A stretch of 64,000 bases of DNA from Noviherbaspirillum massiliense JC206 (GTDB lineage Bacteria; Pseudomonadota; Gammaproteobacteria; Burkholderiales; Burkholderiaceae_D): assembly GCF_000312045.1 (NCBI RefSeq), contig NZ_HE978634.1, forward strand, positions 1,100,842 through 1,164,841. Direction: 5' to 3'. Under the pieces are notes generated by a model that was not told the DNA's origin, ran no database searches, and worked only from the letters and a program-made list of their open reading frames with translations. Within the stretch, counting starts at the first letter, position 1; each line of letters opens with the position of its first letter. Made by a program: the position numbers and the translations under genes. Below are positions 1-9,117 of this stretch, piece by piece.

Positions 1-1114
1 CCAGCGGGTCCTGCAGGCTTTCGAAAGCGCGCGCAAGGCGCAGCATCAACAGGGTCGCCGCTTCGCTTTCCAATGCCAGATCGGACAGCACATTGCGCAT
101 CAGCGGCTGTTCCGCAAGCAGCCGCCCGAAAGCGCTGCGGTGCCGCGCATGATGGGCGGCCTGCACGAAAGCCTGGCGCATCAGGCCGGCGCTGCCGATC
201 ACGCAGTCAAGCCGCGTGTGGTTCGCCATTTCGATAATCGTCGGAATCCCGCGGCCTTCCGGGCCGACCATGATGCCGTATGCATCCTGGAATTCGACTT
301 CGCTGCTCGAATTCGAGCGGTTCCCCAGCTTGTCCTTGAGCCGCTGGACCAATACCGCATTCTTGCTGCCGTCAGGCCGCCAGCGCGGCACGAAAAAGCA
401 GGACAGGCCGCCTTCGGTGCGCGCGAGGACCAGATGCGCATCGCACATCGGGGCGGAAAAGAACCATTTGTGTCCGGTCAACAGATACTCCGCACCACGC
501 CCTTCGCCGCGCAGGGGACGCGCAACCGTTGTGTTGGTCCGCACGTCGGAGCCGCCTTGCTTCTCGGTCATGCCCATGCCGATCATCATGGATGTCTTCT
601 GTTCCAGTGGCAGGTCGCGGGCATCGTGTTCACGCGAAAGCAGCTTGGACTGCAGCCTGGCAAACAATTCCGGTTCGTTCTGCAAGACCGGGATGGAAGC
701 GAAAGTCATCGTAGTCGGGCACAGGGAACCGGATTCCACCTGCGACTGCATGAAATAGCCGGCGGCGCGCGCCACATGGGCACCCGGTTGCGGCTGCATC
801 CAGGGCAGGGCATGCAATCCCTCGCGTCGCAGCAGGGCCAGCAGCTGATGCCAGCTCGGGTGGAATTCGACCGAATCGATGCGATTGCCAAAACGGTCAT
901 GCGTGTTCAGCTCCGGCAAATGGCGATTGGCCAGCTCCCCCAGTTGCAATACTTCCCTGCTGCCGAGTTCGGCGCCGAAACGGGTCAGGCTTTCCTCATG
1001 CCAGCCGGCGCCGCCCTGGCGCAAGCCATTCGCCAGCGCGACATCAGTCGAAAAGACGTTGTAGCCGACGAGTTCCGGTACCTGATTGGTGACTTCATGA
1101 GTAGGCCATTGCAT
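1..1114 (-). CDS. aidB: AidB-like acyl-CoA dehydrogenase (3' part outside window)
   Basis: The reverse strand is open from an ATG at 1114 to the window edge (371 codons) and begins MQWPTHEVTNQVPELVGYN. The N-terminal pattern (MxWxTHxVxNQ, then EGAGW-like, FHPSWH, and SGSLCPTTMTFA further on) is that of AidB, the flavin-containing acyl-CoA dehydrogenase homologue of the Ada adaptive response, linked to protection from alkylating agents and to isovaleryl-CoA dehydrogenase activity. MGMTEKQGGSDVR and the GHKWFFSAPM segment match the FAD/acyl-CoA dehydrogenase core. The C-terminal part is missing because of the window boundary, not because of a lesion. It is divergent from dnaX with about 105 bp between the starts. 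No Ada box was recognised. Confidence 0.88.
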   Translation of the reverse strand, partial: MQWPTHEVTNQVPELVGYNVFSTDVALANGLRQGGAGWHEESLTRFGAELGSREVLQLGELANRHLPELNTHDRFGNRIDSVEFHPSWHQLLALLRREGLHALPWMQPQPGAHVARAAGYFMQSQVESGSLCPTTMTFASIPVLQNEPELFARLQSKLLSREHDARDLPLEQKTSMMIGMGMTEKQGGSDVRTNTTVARPLRGEGRGAEYLLTGHKWFFSAPMCDAHLVLARTEGGLSCFFVPRWRPDGSKNAVLVQRLKDKLGNRSNSSSEVEFQDAYGIMVGPEGRGIPTIIEMANHTRLDCVIGSAGLMRQAFVQAAHHARHRSAFGRLLAEQPLMRNVLSDLALESEAATLLMLRLARAFESLQDPL

Positions 1115-1219
1115 GATGGATATCCTGTTTGGGTTTCTTCGAGGCTTGCGCTGCTGCCAGGTCAATAACTTACACCAGGTCGGGTAAAATGCGGTCTATA
1201 CCAAAAACCCGGCTTTCCC

Positions 1220-3118
1220 ATGTCTTACCAAGTCCTTGCCCGCAAATATCGCCCCAGAAGCTTTGATACGCTCGTCGGACAAGAACATGTCGTGCGCGCC
1301 CTGACCCATGCCCTGGAGCAGAAGCGCTTGCATCACGCCTATCTCTTCACCGGCACGCGCGGTGTTGGCAAAACGACATTATCGAGGATTTTAGCCAAAT
1401 CTCTCAACTGTGAAACCGGGATTACCTCAAATCCCTGCGGCCGCTGCGAAGCCTGCTTGGCGATCGACACTGGCCGCTTCGTCGATTACATCGAAATGGA
1501 TGCCGCCTCCAATCGCGGTGTCGATGAAATGGCGCAATTGCTGGAGCAGGCGATTTATGCGCCGTCCAATGCGCGCTTCAAGGTTTACATGATTGACGAA
1601 GTCCACATGCTGACCAACCATGCGTTCAACGCCATGCTGAAGACGCTGGAGGAACCGCCCGAGCATGTGAAATTCATCCTGGCGACCACCGATCCGCAAA
1701 AAATCCCGGTAACCGTGCTGTCACGCTGCCTGCAGTTCAACCTGAAGCAGATGCCGCCCGGACACATCATCGGCCATCTTGAAAATATCCTTGGCCAGGA
1801 AGGCATCGAATTCGATCCGCCCGCGTTACGCCTGCTGGCCCAGGGCGCCCACGGCTCGATGCGCGATGCCCTGTCCCTGACCGATCAGGCGATCGCTTAT
1901 GCCGCCGGCAAGGTTACGCTGGAGGCGGTGCAGGGCATGCTGGGCGCGCTCGATCAATCCTATCTGGTGCGGGTGCTGGATGCCCTGGCTGCCGGGGATG
2001 GCGCGGGTCTGCTTGCGATCGCCGATGAAATGGCAGCGCGCAGCCTGTCCTACAACGCAGCCCTGCAAGACCTCGGGTCATTGCTGCACAGGATCGCGCT
2101 TGCCCAGAGCGTTCCGACGGCAGTGGCGGATGATGTACCGGAGCGCGAGGACATCATGCGCCTGGCAACGGTGTTCGATGCGGAAGAGGTGCAGCTGTAT
2201 TACCAGATTGTCGTGCACGGGCGTAATGAACTCGGCCTAGCACCGGACGAGTACGCTGGATTTTCCATGACCCTGTTACGCATGCTGGCTTTCAGGCCGC
2301 AAGCAGGAAGCGAAGAAGCAAAGTCGGCCGGCCAGATTACCAGAGCTGCGGCGGCACCTGCGCCCGCAGTAAGCGCTGCGGCCCCGGCACGGCTTAGCGC
2401 TGCGCCGCAGACTGCCAGTGCCAGCGTACCGGTTGGCCGACCGGCAGGCGGCATGAGCCCGGCACGGGCGGCACTGGAGGCGGCACGCAATGGCGGCAAG
2501 GCTGCTTCGGCGGCTGCGCCCCAGCGCAAGGCGGCGGCCACGCCGCCTTGGGAGCAGGCGCCGCAGCTATCGGCCGACACCATAGATCAGGCGCAAAAAA
2601 AAACTGAGCCGGCCAGGCAAGCCGGTGATGCCGTAGCGCCGTCAGCGGCCGTATCCCGCGATTCCAGCGGCGCGTCCGCCGCGGCCGCCTCTGAAAAACC
2701 AAAACCGAATGTCATCCAGCCGGTACCGGCGCTGAACTGGGATGGCAATTGGCCGGCTCTGGCCGCCGCACTGCCAGTGCGCGGCGTGGCGCAGCAACTG
2801 GCACTCCAGAGTGAATTGATGCAGTGCGAACACAATGGCGAGGGCGCGCATTTCCTGCTGCGCATTCCGCTCGATACCTTGCGCTCGGCCGGCAGCGTCG
2901 ACAAGCTTGCGGCGGCGCTGTCCGAGCATTTCGGCCAGGCAGTGCGGGTGACGACCGAGCTCGGGGAAGTCGAGCATACTGCGAGCGCTCAGGCCACTGC
3001 GGAGCGTGAAGAGAAGCAGCGCCAGGCGGAGGAGGCTATGCGCAGCGACCCCTTTGTACAAACCTTGATGCGGGAATTCGGCGCGACCATCGTGCCGGGT
3101 TCGATCAGACCAATTTGA
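1220..3118 (+). CDS. dnaX: DNA polymerase III subunits gamma and tau
   Basis: 632 residues, close to the length of E. coli tau. Clamp-loader ATPase: Walker A GTRGVGKT at residues 45-52, zinc-binding cysteines C64, C73, C76 and C79, a DEVHML Walker B-like segment and an LSRC sensor region. A low-complexity Ala/Pro/Lys linker (about 370-500) is followed by a C-terminal domain expected to bind the polymerase alpha subunit and DnaB. An A9 run in the linker carries a -1 frameshift signal that would make the short gamma form (listed separately). ybaB and recR follow on the same strand, the usual dnaX-ybaB-recR order of proteobacteria. The start is fixed by the conserved MSYQVLARKYRP N-terminus. Confidence 0.97.
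   Translation: MSYQVLARKYRPRSFDTLVGQEHVVRALTHALEQKRLHHAYLFTGTRGVGKTTLSRILAKSLNCETGITSNPCGRCEACLAIDTGRFVDYIEMDAASNRGVDEMAQLLEQAIYAPSNARFKVYMIDEVHMLTNHAFNAMLKTLEEPPEHVKFILATTDPQKIPVTVLSRCLQFNLKQMPPGHIIGHLENILGQEGIEFDPPALRLLAQGAHGSMRDALSLTDQAIAYAAGKVTLEAVQGMLGALDQSYLVRVLDALAAGDGAGLLAIADEMAARSLSYNAALQDLGSLLHRIALAQSVPTAVADDVPEREDIMRLATVFDAEEVQLYYQIVVHGRNELGLAPDEYAGFSMTLLRMLAFRPQAGSEEAKSAGQITRAAAAPAPAVSAAAPARLSAAPQTASASVPVGRPAGGMSPARAALEAARNGGKAASAAAPQRKAAATPPWEQAPQLSADTIDQAQKKTEPARQAGDAVAPSAAVSRDSSGASAAAASEKPKPNVIQPVPALNWDGNWPALAAALPVRGVAQQLALQSELMQCEHNGEGAHFLLRIPLDTLRSAGSVDKLAAALSEHFGQAVRVTTELGEVEHTASAQATAEREEKQRQAEEAMRSDPFVQTLMREFGATIVPGSIRPI
2595..2626 (+). promoter_or_regulatory. Programmed -1 frameshift signal in dnaX
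   Basis: Nine consecutive A residues (2595-2603) are read in frame as CAA AAA AAA ACT, so a perfect A AAA AAA slippery heptamer lies in the right phase. A -1 slip reads AAC at 2602-2604 and then TGA at 2605-2607, giving a 462-residue product. A hairpin follows after a 4-5 nt spacer: CCGGC (2609-2613) pairs with GCCGG (2621-2625), extended by a G-U pair (2608 with 2626). This is the arrangement used in E. coli dnaX to produce gamma. A +1 transcriptional slip would also reach a TAG after about ten codons. Confidence 0.8.
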
Positions 3119-3136
3119 TAGAACAGGAGATTGACC

Positions 3137-3463
3137 ATGATGAAGGGCCAATTGGCAGGGCTGATGAAGCAAGCCCAGGCGATGCAGGACAACATGAAGA
3201 AGATGCAGGAGCAGCTTGCCCAGATCGAAGTGGAAGGGCAGTCCGGCGCCGGCCTGGTAAAGGTCGTGATGACCTGCAAGAACGACGTCAAGCGCGTGTC
3301 GATCGACCCGTCGCTGCTGGGTGACGACAAGGACATGCTGGAAGACCTGGTTGCCGCAGCCTTCAATGATGCGGTACGCAAGGCCGAAGCCACATCCCAG
3401 GAAAAGATGGCCGGCATGACGGCAGGCCTGCCGCTGCCTCCGGGCTTCAAGCTGCCGTTCTAA
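3137..3463 (+). CDS. ybaB: YbaB/EbfC nucleoid-associated protein
   Basis: 108 residues starting [17 protein letters not shown]. The family is a small dimeric DNA-binding protein that coats the nucleoid and is nearly always encoded between dnaX and recR, as here. The N-terminal helix is Met/Gln/Lys-rich with [15 protein letters not shown] central beta segment ([21 protein letters not shown]) and a C-terminal Gly/Pro tail [11 protein letters not shown] are typical. The ATG at 3137 is chosen over an upstream in-frame TTG at 3131 because AGGAGA at 3125-3130 is correctly spaced from it. It starts 18 bp after the dnaX stop, so the genes are probably co-transcribed. Confidence 0.95.
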   Translation: MMKGQLAGLMKQAQAMQDNMKKMQEQLAQIEVEGQSGAGLVKVVMTCKNDVKRVSIDPSLLGDDKDMLEDLVAAAFNDAVRKAEATSQEKMAGMTAGLPLPPGFKLPF

Positions 3464-3552
3464 TTTTTTGATTCGCAAACAGGCAGGGCGGGCTGCATCC
3501 GGTGCGGCCAGTCCCTAATCCTGCCTTGTCCAAGCGGTAACAGATATATCCA

Positions 3553-4149
3553 GTGAAATCCCCTTCCAGCCTCGAATTTCTCGCTGAAGCTCTGCGCCGC
3601 CTCCCCGGCGTCGGGCCGAAATCGGCGCAGCGCATCGCCTATCACCTGATGCAGCATGACCGCGACGGCGCCGCCATGCTCGGACGGGCACTGACGCAAG
3701 CGGTCGAGCGCATCCGCCACTGTGCCCGGTGCAATACCTTCACTGAACATGAAGTGTGCGAAACCTGCATGGACACCGATCGCGACGAGAGCCTGCTGTG
3801 CGTGGTCGAGACCCCGGCCGATCAGCTGATGATCGAGCAGACAATGACCTACAAGGGCTTGTACTTCGTCCTGATGGGGCATTTGTCACCATTGGACGGC
3901 ATAGGCCCCAAGGATATTCATCTCGAGAAGCTAATCGCGCGGGCTACTGATGGCATCGTGTCGGAAGTGGTGCTGGCCACGAATTTCACCAACGAAGGCG
4001 AGGCGACGGCGCACTACATCAGCGAGACACTGAAAGCCCGGGGCCTGAAAGTCAGCCGGCTGGCGCGCGGCGTGCCGGTCGGCGGCGAACTCGAATATGT
4101 GGACGCAGGCACCATCGCGCGGGCGATGCTGGATCGCCGTTCCACTTAG
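3553..4149 (+). CDS. recR: Recombination mediator RecR
   Basis: 198 residues, the standard RecR length. RecR works with RecO (and RecF) to load RecA on SSB-coated single-stranded gaps. The N-terminal helix-hairpin-helix ([19 protein letters not shown]) is followed by a four-cysteine zinc finger (C57, C60, C69, C72) and a Toprim domain containing VVETPAD and the [11 protein letters not shown] segment. The start is a GTG at 3553. No ATG is available before the conserved [17 protein letters not shown] block, so GTG is needed. It lies about 90 bp after ybaB. Confidence 0.97.
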   Translation: MKSPSSLEFLAEALRRLPGVGPKSAQRIAYHLMQHDRDGAAMLGRALTQAVERIRHCARCNTFTEHEVCETCMDTDRDESLLCVVETPADQLMIEQTMTYKGLYFVLMGHLSPLDGIGPKDIHLEKLIARATDGIVSEVVLATNFTNEGEATAHYISETLKARGLKVSRLARGVPVGGELEYVDAGTIARAMLDRRST

Positions 4150-4339
4150 CCGCGTCCCCACCCAGCGCCGCGGTCCATGCTGATCTCAGTGCGGCGGCCG
4201 GAATCCGGACTGATCTCGTGAACCATTGCGGCGAGGCCAACTGCTTCTGTCGCAGGCTGTAGCATCTCGCTGTCTTGCTTGACCTGGAGTATGATGATGC
4301 GCGTATTGCATCTTCATAGAAAGCACCCCAGGAGACATC

Positions 4340-5380
4340 ATGAACAAGAGCTTTTTCAAACAGCTTGCCATTGCACTGACCCTGTTCCTGCTTGGCTACT
4401 TCAGCTTCAACAGCAGCCTCTTTGCCCAGAACCTGGAAAAACCGAAGGTCTCGATCGCGGTGGGCGGGAAGAACCTGTTCTACTACTTGCCGCTGACCAT
4501 CGCCGAACAGCTCGGCTATTTCAAGGATGAAGGCTTGCAGGTGGAAATCAGCGATTTCGCCGGCGGCGCCAAGGCCCTGCAGGCACTGGTCGGCGGCAGC
4601 GCCGACGTGGTCTCCGGCGCCTACGAGCACACGATCAACATGCAGGCGAAGGGGCAGATGATCCGTGCCTTCGTGTTGCAGGGCAGGGCCCCGCAGATCG
4701 TGCTTGGCGCTTCGACCAAGACCATGCCTAACTACAAGACGATCGCCGACCTGAAAGGGAAAAAGATCGGCGTTACCGCGCCGGGTTCGTCGACCAACAT
4801 GATGGCTAATTTCGTGCTCGCCAAGGCCGGTCTGAAGCCGACGGATGTTTCCTTCATCGGCGTCGGCACGGCAGCAGGTGCGCTGTCCGCCATGCGTACC
4901 GGCCAGATCGATGCGATCGCCAACCTCGACCCGGTGATCACCATGCTGGAGCAGAGCAACGATATCAAGGTGATCGCCGACACCCGCACCATGAAGGATA
5001 CGATCGACGTGTTCGGCGGCCCGATGCCTGCGGCAACGCTTTATACCTCCGAAGCCTTCATCAAGAAGAATCCGAATACCGTGCAAGCCCTGACCAATGC
5101 CATGGTGCGGGCACTGAAATGGCTGCAAAAGGCCGGACCGGCGGAAATCACCAAGGTGGTGCCGGAGAGCTATCAGCTGGGAGACCGCGCGCTGTACATC
5201 CAGGCTTTCCTGAAGGTGCGGGAAGCGTTGTCGCCGGATGGCATTTTCCCGGACAATGGTCCGCAGACTGCCCTGAAAGCCCTGAAGGCATTCGAGCCTG
5301 ACCTAGCCAGCAAGGATATCGACCTGTCCAAGACCTTCACCAATGACTTTGCGAAGAAGGCCAACGCGAAATACAAATAA
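4340..5380 (+). CDS. ABC importer substrate-binding protein, nitrate/sulfonate/taurine (NMT1/SsuA-like) family
   Basis: 346 residues with a clear signal peptide (MNKSFFKQ, hydrophobic IALTLFLLGYFSF, cleavage after LFAQ). The mature protein shows the periplasmic two-lobe fold of the SsuA/TauA/NMT1 group: a beta strand near KVSIAVGGKNLFYYLPLTIAEQLGYFKDEGL, then GGAKALQALVGGSADV and LKGKKIGVTAPGSSTNMM. It would capture substrate for the ATPase and permease encoded just downstream. The ligand cannot be read from sequence: sulfonates, nitrate, cyanate, thiamine-pyrimidine precursors and aromatic acids are all transported by relatives. AGGAGA precedes the ATG. A 9-bp hairpin separates it from the ATPase gene and may raise expression of the binding protein. 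Confidence 0.9.
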   Translation: MNKSFFKQLAIALTLFLLGYFSFNSSLFAQNLEKPKVSIAVGGKNLFYYLPLTIAEQLGYFKDEGLQVEISDFAGGAKALQALVGGSADVVSGAYEHTINMQAKGQMIRAFVLQGRAPQIVLGASTKTMPNYKTIADLKGKKIGVTAPGSSTNMMANFVLAKAGLKPTDVSFIGVGTAAGALSAMRTGQIDAIANLDPVITMLEQSNDIKVIADTRTMKDTIDVFGGPMPAATLYTSEAFIKKNPNTVQALTNAMVRALKWLQKAGPAEITKVVPESYQLGDRALYIQAFLKVREALSPDGIFPDNGPQTALKALKAFEPDLASKDIDLSKTFTNDFAKKANAKYK

Positions 5381-5391
5381 AGCAACCAGCC

Positions 5392-5418
5392 AAGGCGCGG
5401 GCTGGAATGCCGCGCCTT
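5392..5418 (+). repeat. Intercistronic hairpin after the binding-protein gene
   Basis: AAGGCGCGG (5392-5400) and CCGCGCCTT (5410-5418) are perfect 9-bp arms around a 9-nt loop, 12 bp after the stop of the binding-protein gene. No T-run follows, so it is more likely an mRNA-stabilising or attenuating hairpin than a full terminator. Such structures often explain excess binding protein over membrane components in importer operons. Confidence 0.6.
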
Positions 5419-5472
5419 GCGTCCTTGCCATCCCACACGCCCGGCCCTGGTTGCCGGCGGAATGATTGACCA

Positions 5473-6282
5473 ATGATTCCAGCACTCGCACTCGACAGCA
5501 TTACCTGCACTTTCGTATCCAAGGACGACCGCTCTCAGCGCTACACGGCAGTCGCCAATACCAATCTTCATATCGCACCCGGTGAATTCGTCTCCGTCGT
5601 CGGTCCCACGGGCTGCGGTAAATCCACCCTGCTGAACGTCGGCGCCGGCCTGTTGCAGCCTTCGTCCGGCAGCGTGAAGGTGTTCGGCGAGGAACTGAAG
5701 GGCATCAACCGGCGCGCCGGCTACATGTTCCAGGCGGAGGCCCTGATGCCCTGGCGCAGCGCCCTGGAGAACGTGATCGCCGGCCTGCAATTCCGCGGCG
5801 TTGATGCGGAGCGGGCGAGAACGCAGGGCGAGGAATGGCTGGCGCGTGTCGGCCTGCGCGGATTCGGCGACCGCTATCCGCACCAGCTATCTGGCGGCAT
5901 GCGAAAGCGGGTGGCGCTGGCACAGACGCTGGTACTCGACCCGGACATCATCCTCATGGATGAACCGTTTTCCGCGCTCGACATCCAGACGCGCCAGCTG
6001 ATGGAAAACGAAGTGCTGGACTTGTGGAGCGCGAAGAAAAAGGCGGTGCTGTTCATCACCCATGACCTCGATGAAGCGATCGCCATGTCCGACCGGGTGG
6101 TGGTCCTGTCGGCCGGGCCGGCGACCCATCCGATCGGGGAATTCAGCATCGACCTGCCGCGTCCGCGCGATGTGGCGGAAGTGCGCACCCATCCGCGCTT
6201 CGTCGAACTGCACGCGCAGATCTGGGGCGTGCTGCGGGAGGAAGTATTGAAGGGCTACCAGCAGCAGAAGACGCGCGCATAG
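5473..6282 (+). CDS. ABC importer ATP-binding protein (SsuB/TauB-like)
   Basis: 269 residues. Walker A GPTGCGKST at 44-52, Q-loop near YMFQAEALMPW, signature LSGGM at 139-143, Walker B IILMDEP at 159-165, and the H-loop in LFITHDLDEA. The LMPWRSALENV and TRQLMENEVLDLW segments are typical of nitrate/sulfonate/taurine importer ATPases. It sits between the binding protein and the permease and would drive that transporter from the cytoplasmic side. The ATG at 5473 overlaps an upstream in-frame-free region, and no better start was seen. Confidence 0.93.
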   Translation: MIPALALDSITCTFVSKDDRSQRYTAVANTNLHIAPGEFVSVVGPTGCGKSTLLNVGAGLLQPSSGSVKVFGEELKGINRRAGYMFQAEALMPWRSALENVIAGLQFRGVDAERARTQGEEWLARVGLRGFGDRYPHQLSGGMRKRVALAQTLVLDPDIILMDEPFSALDIQTRQLMENEVLDLWSAKKKAVLFITHDLDEAIAMSDRVVVLSAGPATHPIGEFSIDLPRPRDVAEVRTHPRFVELHAQIWGVLREEVLKGYQQQKTRA

Positions 6283-6360
6283 CGAAGCCCCGCTGCGCAC
6301 ACAATGTAATCGCCTTGAAGGCAGAAACAGCATAGAAATACCGGTATCGAACGACCCGCC

Positions 6361-7212
6361 ATGTGGAATCTCATCAAACCCAATCATAAAAACCTGCGTA
6401 TCTGGCAAGCTCTCGTGCTGGTCATCTTTTTCCTTATCTGGCATGTGGCTACGCTGGACCCGAAGACAGCCTTCTTTTTCGGTGAACCGCTCAAGGTGCT
6501 GGTCCGCATCTGGCAATGGTTCACCGTCGGCACCGGCACGCTGGAAGTCGGTTTCGGCGATTCGACCTGGTTCACGCTGAATTTTCCGGCCGAAATCTAT
6601 CCGCACCTGCTGATCACCTTGACAGAAACTCTGCTTGCGTTCGGCATCGGTACCTTGCTCGGCTTGGGCTTCGGCTTGTGGCTGGCGCTGTCGCCGCTGA
6701 CTTCCGCCATCCTTGATCCTTACATCAAGGCCGCGAATTCGATGCCGCGCGTGATCCTCGCGCCGATCTTTGCCATGTGGTTCGGCCTCGGCATCTGGTC
6801 GAAAGTTGCACTGGCCGTCACCCTGGTGTTCTTCATCGTGTTCTTCAACGTCTATCAGGGCGTGCGCGAAGTGAGTCCCGTGGTGCTGGCGAATGCGCGC
6901 ATGCTCGGCGCAAACCAGCGCCAGCTGCTGCGCCAGGTGTATCTGCCCTCGGCAACGTCCTGGGTGTTTTCGAGCCTGCATACTTCGGTCGGTCTGGCTT
7001 TCGTCGGCGCCATCGTCGGTGAGTATCTCGGTTCGGCGCGCGGCGTGGGCTACCTGATCCTGCAGGCGGAAGGCACGTTCGACATCAATACCGTATTCGC
7101 GGGAATCGTGGTGCTGACCATATTTGCGCTGGTGCTCGATATCCTGGTCGGCGTGATCGAGCAGCGCCTGATGAAATGGCAACCGAAGTCGGGCGAGACG
7201 GAAAAGCTGTAA
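6361..7212 (+). CDS. ABC importer permease (SsuC/TauC-like)
   Basis: 283 residues with about six hydrophobic segments (starting IWQALVLVIFFLIWHVATL, then LLITLTETLLAFGIGTLLGLGFG and later VGLAFVGAIVGEYLG). The EAA loop is present as NARMLGANQRQLLRQVYLPSA, the contact point for the ATPase. It is the inner-membrane component of the importer that begins at 4340, probably acting as a homodimer. Its start lies 78 bp after the ATPase gene. Confidence 0.93.
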   Translation: MWNLIKPNHKNLRIWQALVLVIFFLIWHVATLDPKTAFFFGEPLKVLVRIWQWFTVGTGTLEVGFGDSTWFTLNFPAEIYPHLLITLTETLLAFGIGTLLGLGFGLWLALSPLTSAILDPYIKAANSMPRVILAPIFAMWFGLGIWSKVALAVTLVFFIVFFNVYQGVREVSPVVLANARMLGANQRQLLRQVYLPSATSWVFSSLHTSVGLAFVGAIVGEYLGSARGVGYLILQAEGTFDINTVFAGIVVLTIFALVLDILVGVIEQRLMKWQPKSGETEKL

Positions 7213-7263
7213 ACGGCTGCGCTTGCGGGCGTTGACGGCGATCTTTATGGTGAGGAGCGCAGC

Positions 7264-7902
7264 ATGTATTTGCCGGCACATTTCGAAGAGCAGCGCGCCG
7301 AAGTTCTTCATGAGCTGATGCGCCGTCACCCGCTAGGCATGCTGGTCACGGTCGGGCAGGAAGGGCTCAACGCAAATCACCTTCCTTTCGAGTTCGATCC
7401 TCAGCCGGCGCCGTTCGGCACGCTGCGCGCGCACGTAGCCCGCAGCAATCCGGTGTGGCGCGACTTTTCGGCAGACCTGGAGACGCTGGTGGTGTTCCAG
7501 GGCGCGCAGGCCTACATCTCGCCATCTTGGTATGCGACCAAGCGGGAACACGGGAAGGCGGTGCCGACCTATAACTACATGGTGGTCCATGCCTACGGGC
7601 GAATGCGGGCGGTCGACGACCCGGCGTGGCTTCGATCCTTGCTGGAACGGCTTACCGATCGCCATGAAGCGGGCCGGCCAGAGCCGTGGAAGCTGGCGGA
7701 TGCGCCGCCGGATTTCATCGACAGGCAACTGGCTGCAATCGTGGGGATCGAGATCAGCCTGACAAGACTGATCGGCAAATGGAAGGTGAGCCAGAATCAG
7801 CCGCAGGCCAACCGCGAAGGTGTCGTGGAAGGCTTGCGCCATGCTGGCGACGAGAATGCACTGGCAATGGCGCGTGCGGTTTCACAATTGAAAAACCCTT
7901 AG
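7264..7902 (+). CDS. PaiB-like FMN-binding protein
   Basis: 212 residues. MYLPAHFEEQRAEVLHELMRRHPLG, the NHLPFEFDP block, GTLRAHVARSNPVW, YISPSWYATK and VPTYNYMVVHAYG are hallmarks of the FMN-binding negative transcriptional regulator family (PaiB in Bacillus, which affects sporulation and degradative enzymes). The split-barrel fold makes an FMN- or heme-type flavin role likely, but its regulatory role in proteobacteria is unproven. GGAGCG precedes the ATG, and it follows the permease by 51 bp, so it may be the last gene of the importer operon. Confidence 0.85.
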   Translation: MYLPAHFEEQRAEVLHELMRRHPLGMLVTVGQEGLNANHLPFEFDPQPAPFGTLRAHVARSNPVWRDFSADLETLVVFQGAQAYISPSWYATKREHGKAVPTYNYMVVHAYGRMRAVDDPAWLRSLLERLTDRHEAGRPEPWKLADAPPDFIDRQLAAIVGIEISLTRLIGKWKVSQNQPQANREGVVEGLRHAGDENALAMARAVSQLKNP

Positions 7903-7932
7903 AGCGAATTTCAATTTTCGCCACGGGAAACC

Positions 7933-7980
7933 AGGGTGCGCCGCGCGTAACATGCAATTCCGGTGCGCACCGCGCACCCT
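7933..7980. repeat. Dispersed palindromic repeat, copy 1
   Basis: AGGGTGCGC (7933-7941) and GCGCACCCT (7972-7980) form the outer arms, with GGTGCGCAC inside. The unit resembles sequences at 24742-24793 and 54202-54259. It lies between two convergent genes and could act as a bidirectional terminator or as a REP-like element. Confidence 0.7.
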
Positions 7981-8044
7981 GCTTCCTTTCCCCTGCAGGC
8001 TTGTAGAAGCCGCTTTAGCAAGGGAGCAGGAGCCAAGCTGTCGG

Positions 8045-8980
8045 TCAGCGCAGTTCAGCCACCATCTTTTCCAGCTTCACCGCGTCGGCACAGAACAGGC
8101 GGATGCCTTCCGCCAGCTTTTCCGTACCCATCGCGTCGTCGTTCAGCATGAGCCGGAAGGCTTTCTCGTCCAGTGTGAGTTTCTGAAGGTCCGTCATCTG
8201 CGCCTGTTCCGGGCTGAGCTTGCGGCTGACCGGCGCATTGCTCTCGGCCAGCTTCTGCAGCAGTTCCGGGCTGATGGTCAGCAGGTCGCATCCCGCCAGT
8301 TCGACGATCTGGGAGGTATTGCGGAAGCTCGCGCCCATCACTTCAGTGCGATAGCCGAACTTGCGGTAATAGTTGTAGATCCGCTTGACCGACTGCACTC
8401 CCGGATCGTCGGCCCCGGCGTATTCCTGGCCGGTCGACTTCTTGTGCCAGTCGTAGATGCGGCCGACGAAGGGCGAGATCAGCTGCACGTTTGCATCGCC
8501 GCACGCAATGGCCTGCGGCAGCGAGAACAGCAGGGTCATGTTGCAACGGATGCCTTCCTTTTCCAACACTTCGGCTGCCCGTATGCCTTCCCAGGTCGAT
8601 GCGATCTTGATCAGCACGCGCTCGCGCGCAATTCCTGCGGATTCATACAGCGCGATCAGCGCGCGTCCCTTCGCGATCGTGCCCTCGGTGTCGAAGGACA
8701 GGCGGGCGTCGGTTTCGGTCGATACCCGCCCCGGGATCAGGTTCAGGATTTCCACCCCGAAGGCCACCAGCAGGCGGTCGATGATGTCACCCGTGGATTT
8801 GCCGGCATGGTCGCGCACCGCCCGTTCGAGCAAGGGTTTGTATTCCGCCTTTTGCACCGCTTTCAGGATCAGCGACGGGTTGGTGGTCGCGTCATGCGGG
8901 GCAAAGGCTTTCATGGCCTGAAAGTCGCCGGTGTCGGCAACGATGGTAGTGTATTGCTTGAGCTGTTCGAGTTGGTTCAT
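8045..8980 (-). CDS. tal: Transaldolase
   Basis: 311 residues, matching TalB-type transaldolases (about 315). It moves a dihydroxyacetone unit between sedoheptulose-7-phosphate and glyceraldehyde-3-phosphate in the non-oxidative pentose phosphate pathway. Visible are [12 protein letters not shown] near residues 30-41, [14 protein letters not shown] at 84-97, and the Schiff-base lysine K125 in [11 protein letters not shown]. It is the last gene of the leftward pgi-zwf-hexR-tal series, 137 bp after hexR, and so may share the HexR-controlled promoter or have its own. Confidence 0.96.
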   Translation of the reverse strand: MNQLEQLKQYTTIVADTGDFQAMKAFAPHDATTNPSLILKAVQKAEYKPLLERAVRDHAGKSTGDIIDRLLVAFGVEILNLIPGRVSTETDARLSFDTEGTIAKGRALIALYESAGIARERVLIKIASTWEGIRAAEVLEKEGIRCNMTLLFSLPQAIACGDANVQLISPFVGRIYDWHKKSTGQEYAGADDPGVQSVKRIYNYYRKFGYRTEVMGASFRNTSQIVELAGCDLLTISPELLQKLAESNAPVSRKLSPEQAQMTDLQKLTLDEKAFRLMLNDDAMGTEKLAEGIRLFCADAVKLEKMVAELR

Positions 8981-9117
8981 GGCATTATCCGGGCGGCATC
9001 TGCAGCGAAAAAAGTCCCATTGTACGCAATCGCAAAAACGAAGCAGAAGTAAGCCATGCCCTGCCGACCGGCATGTTGGCGCGGATCAAGAATCGCATGG
9101 ACGGCTTTGCAAGGTGC

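Noticed and set aside
5887-7329. A 480-codon reverse frame opposite the importer ATPase and permease
   Set aside because: Same-region genes have complete motifs, and the reverse product is His/Gln/Arg-rich low-information sequence.
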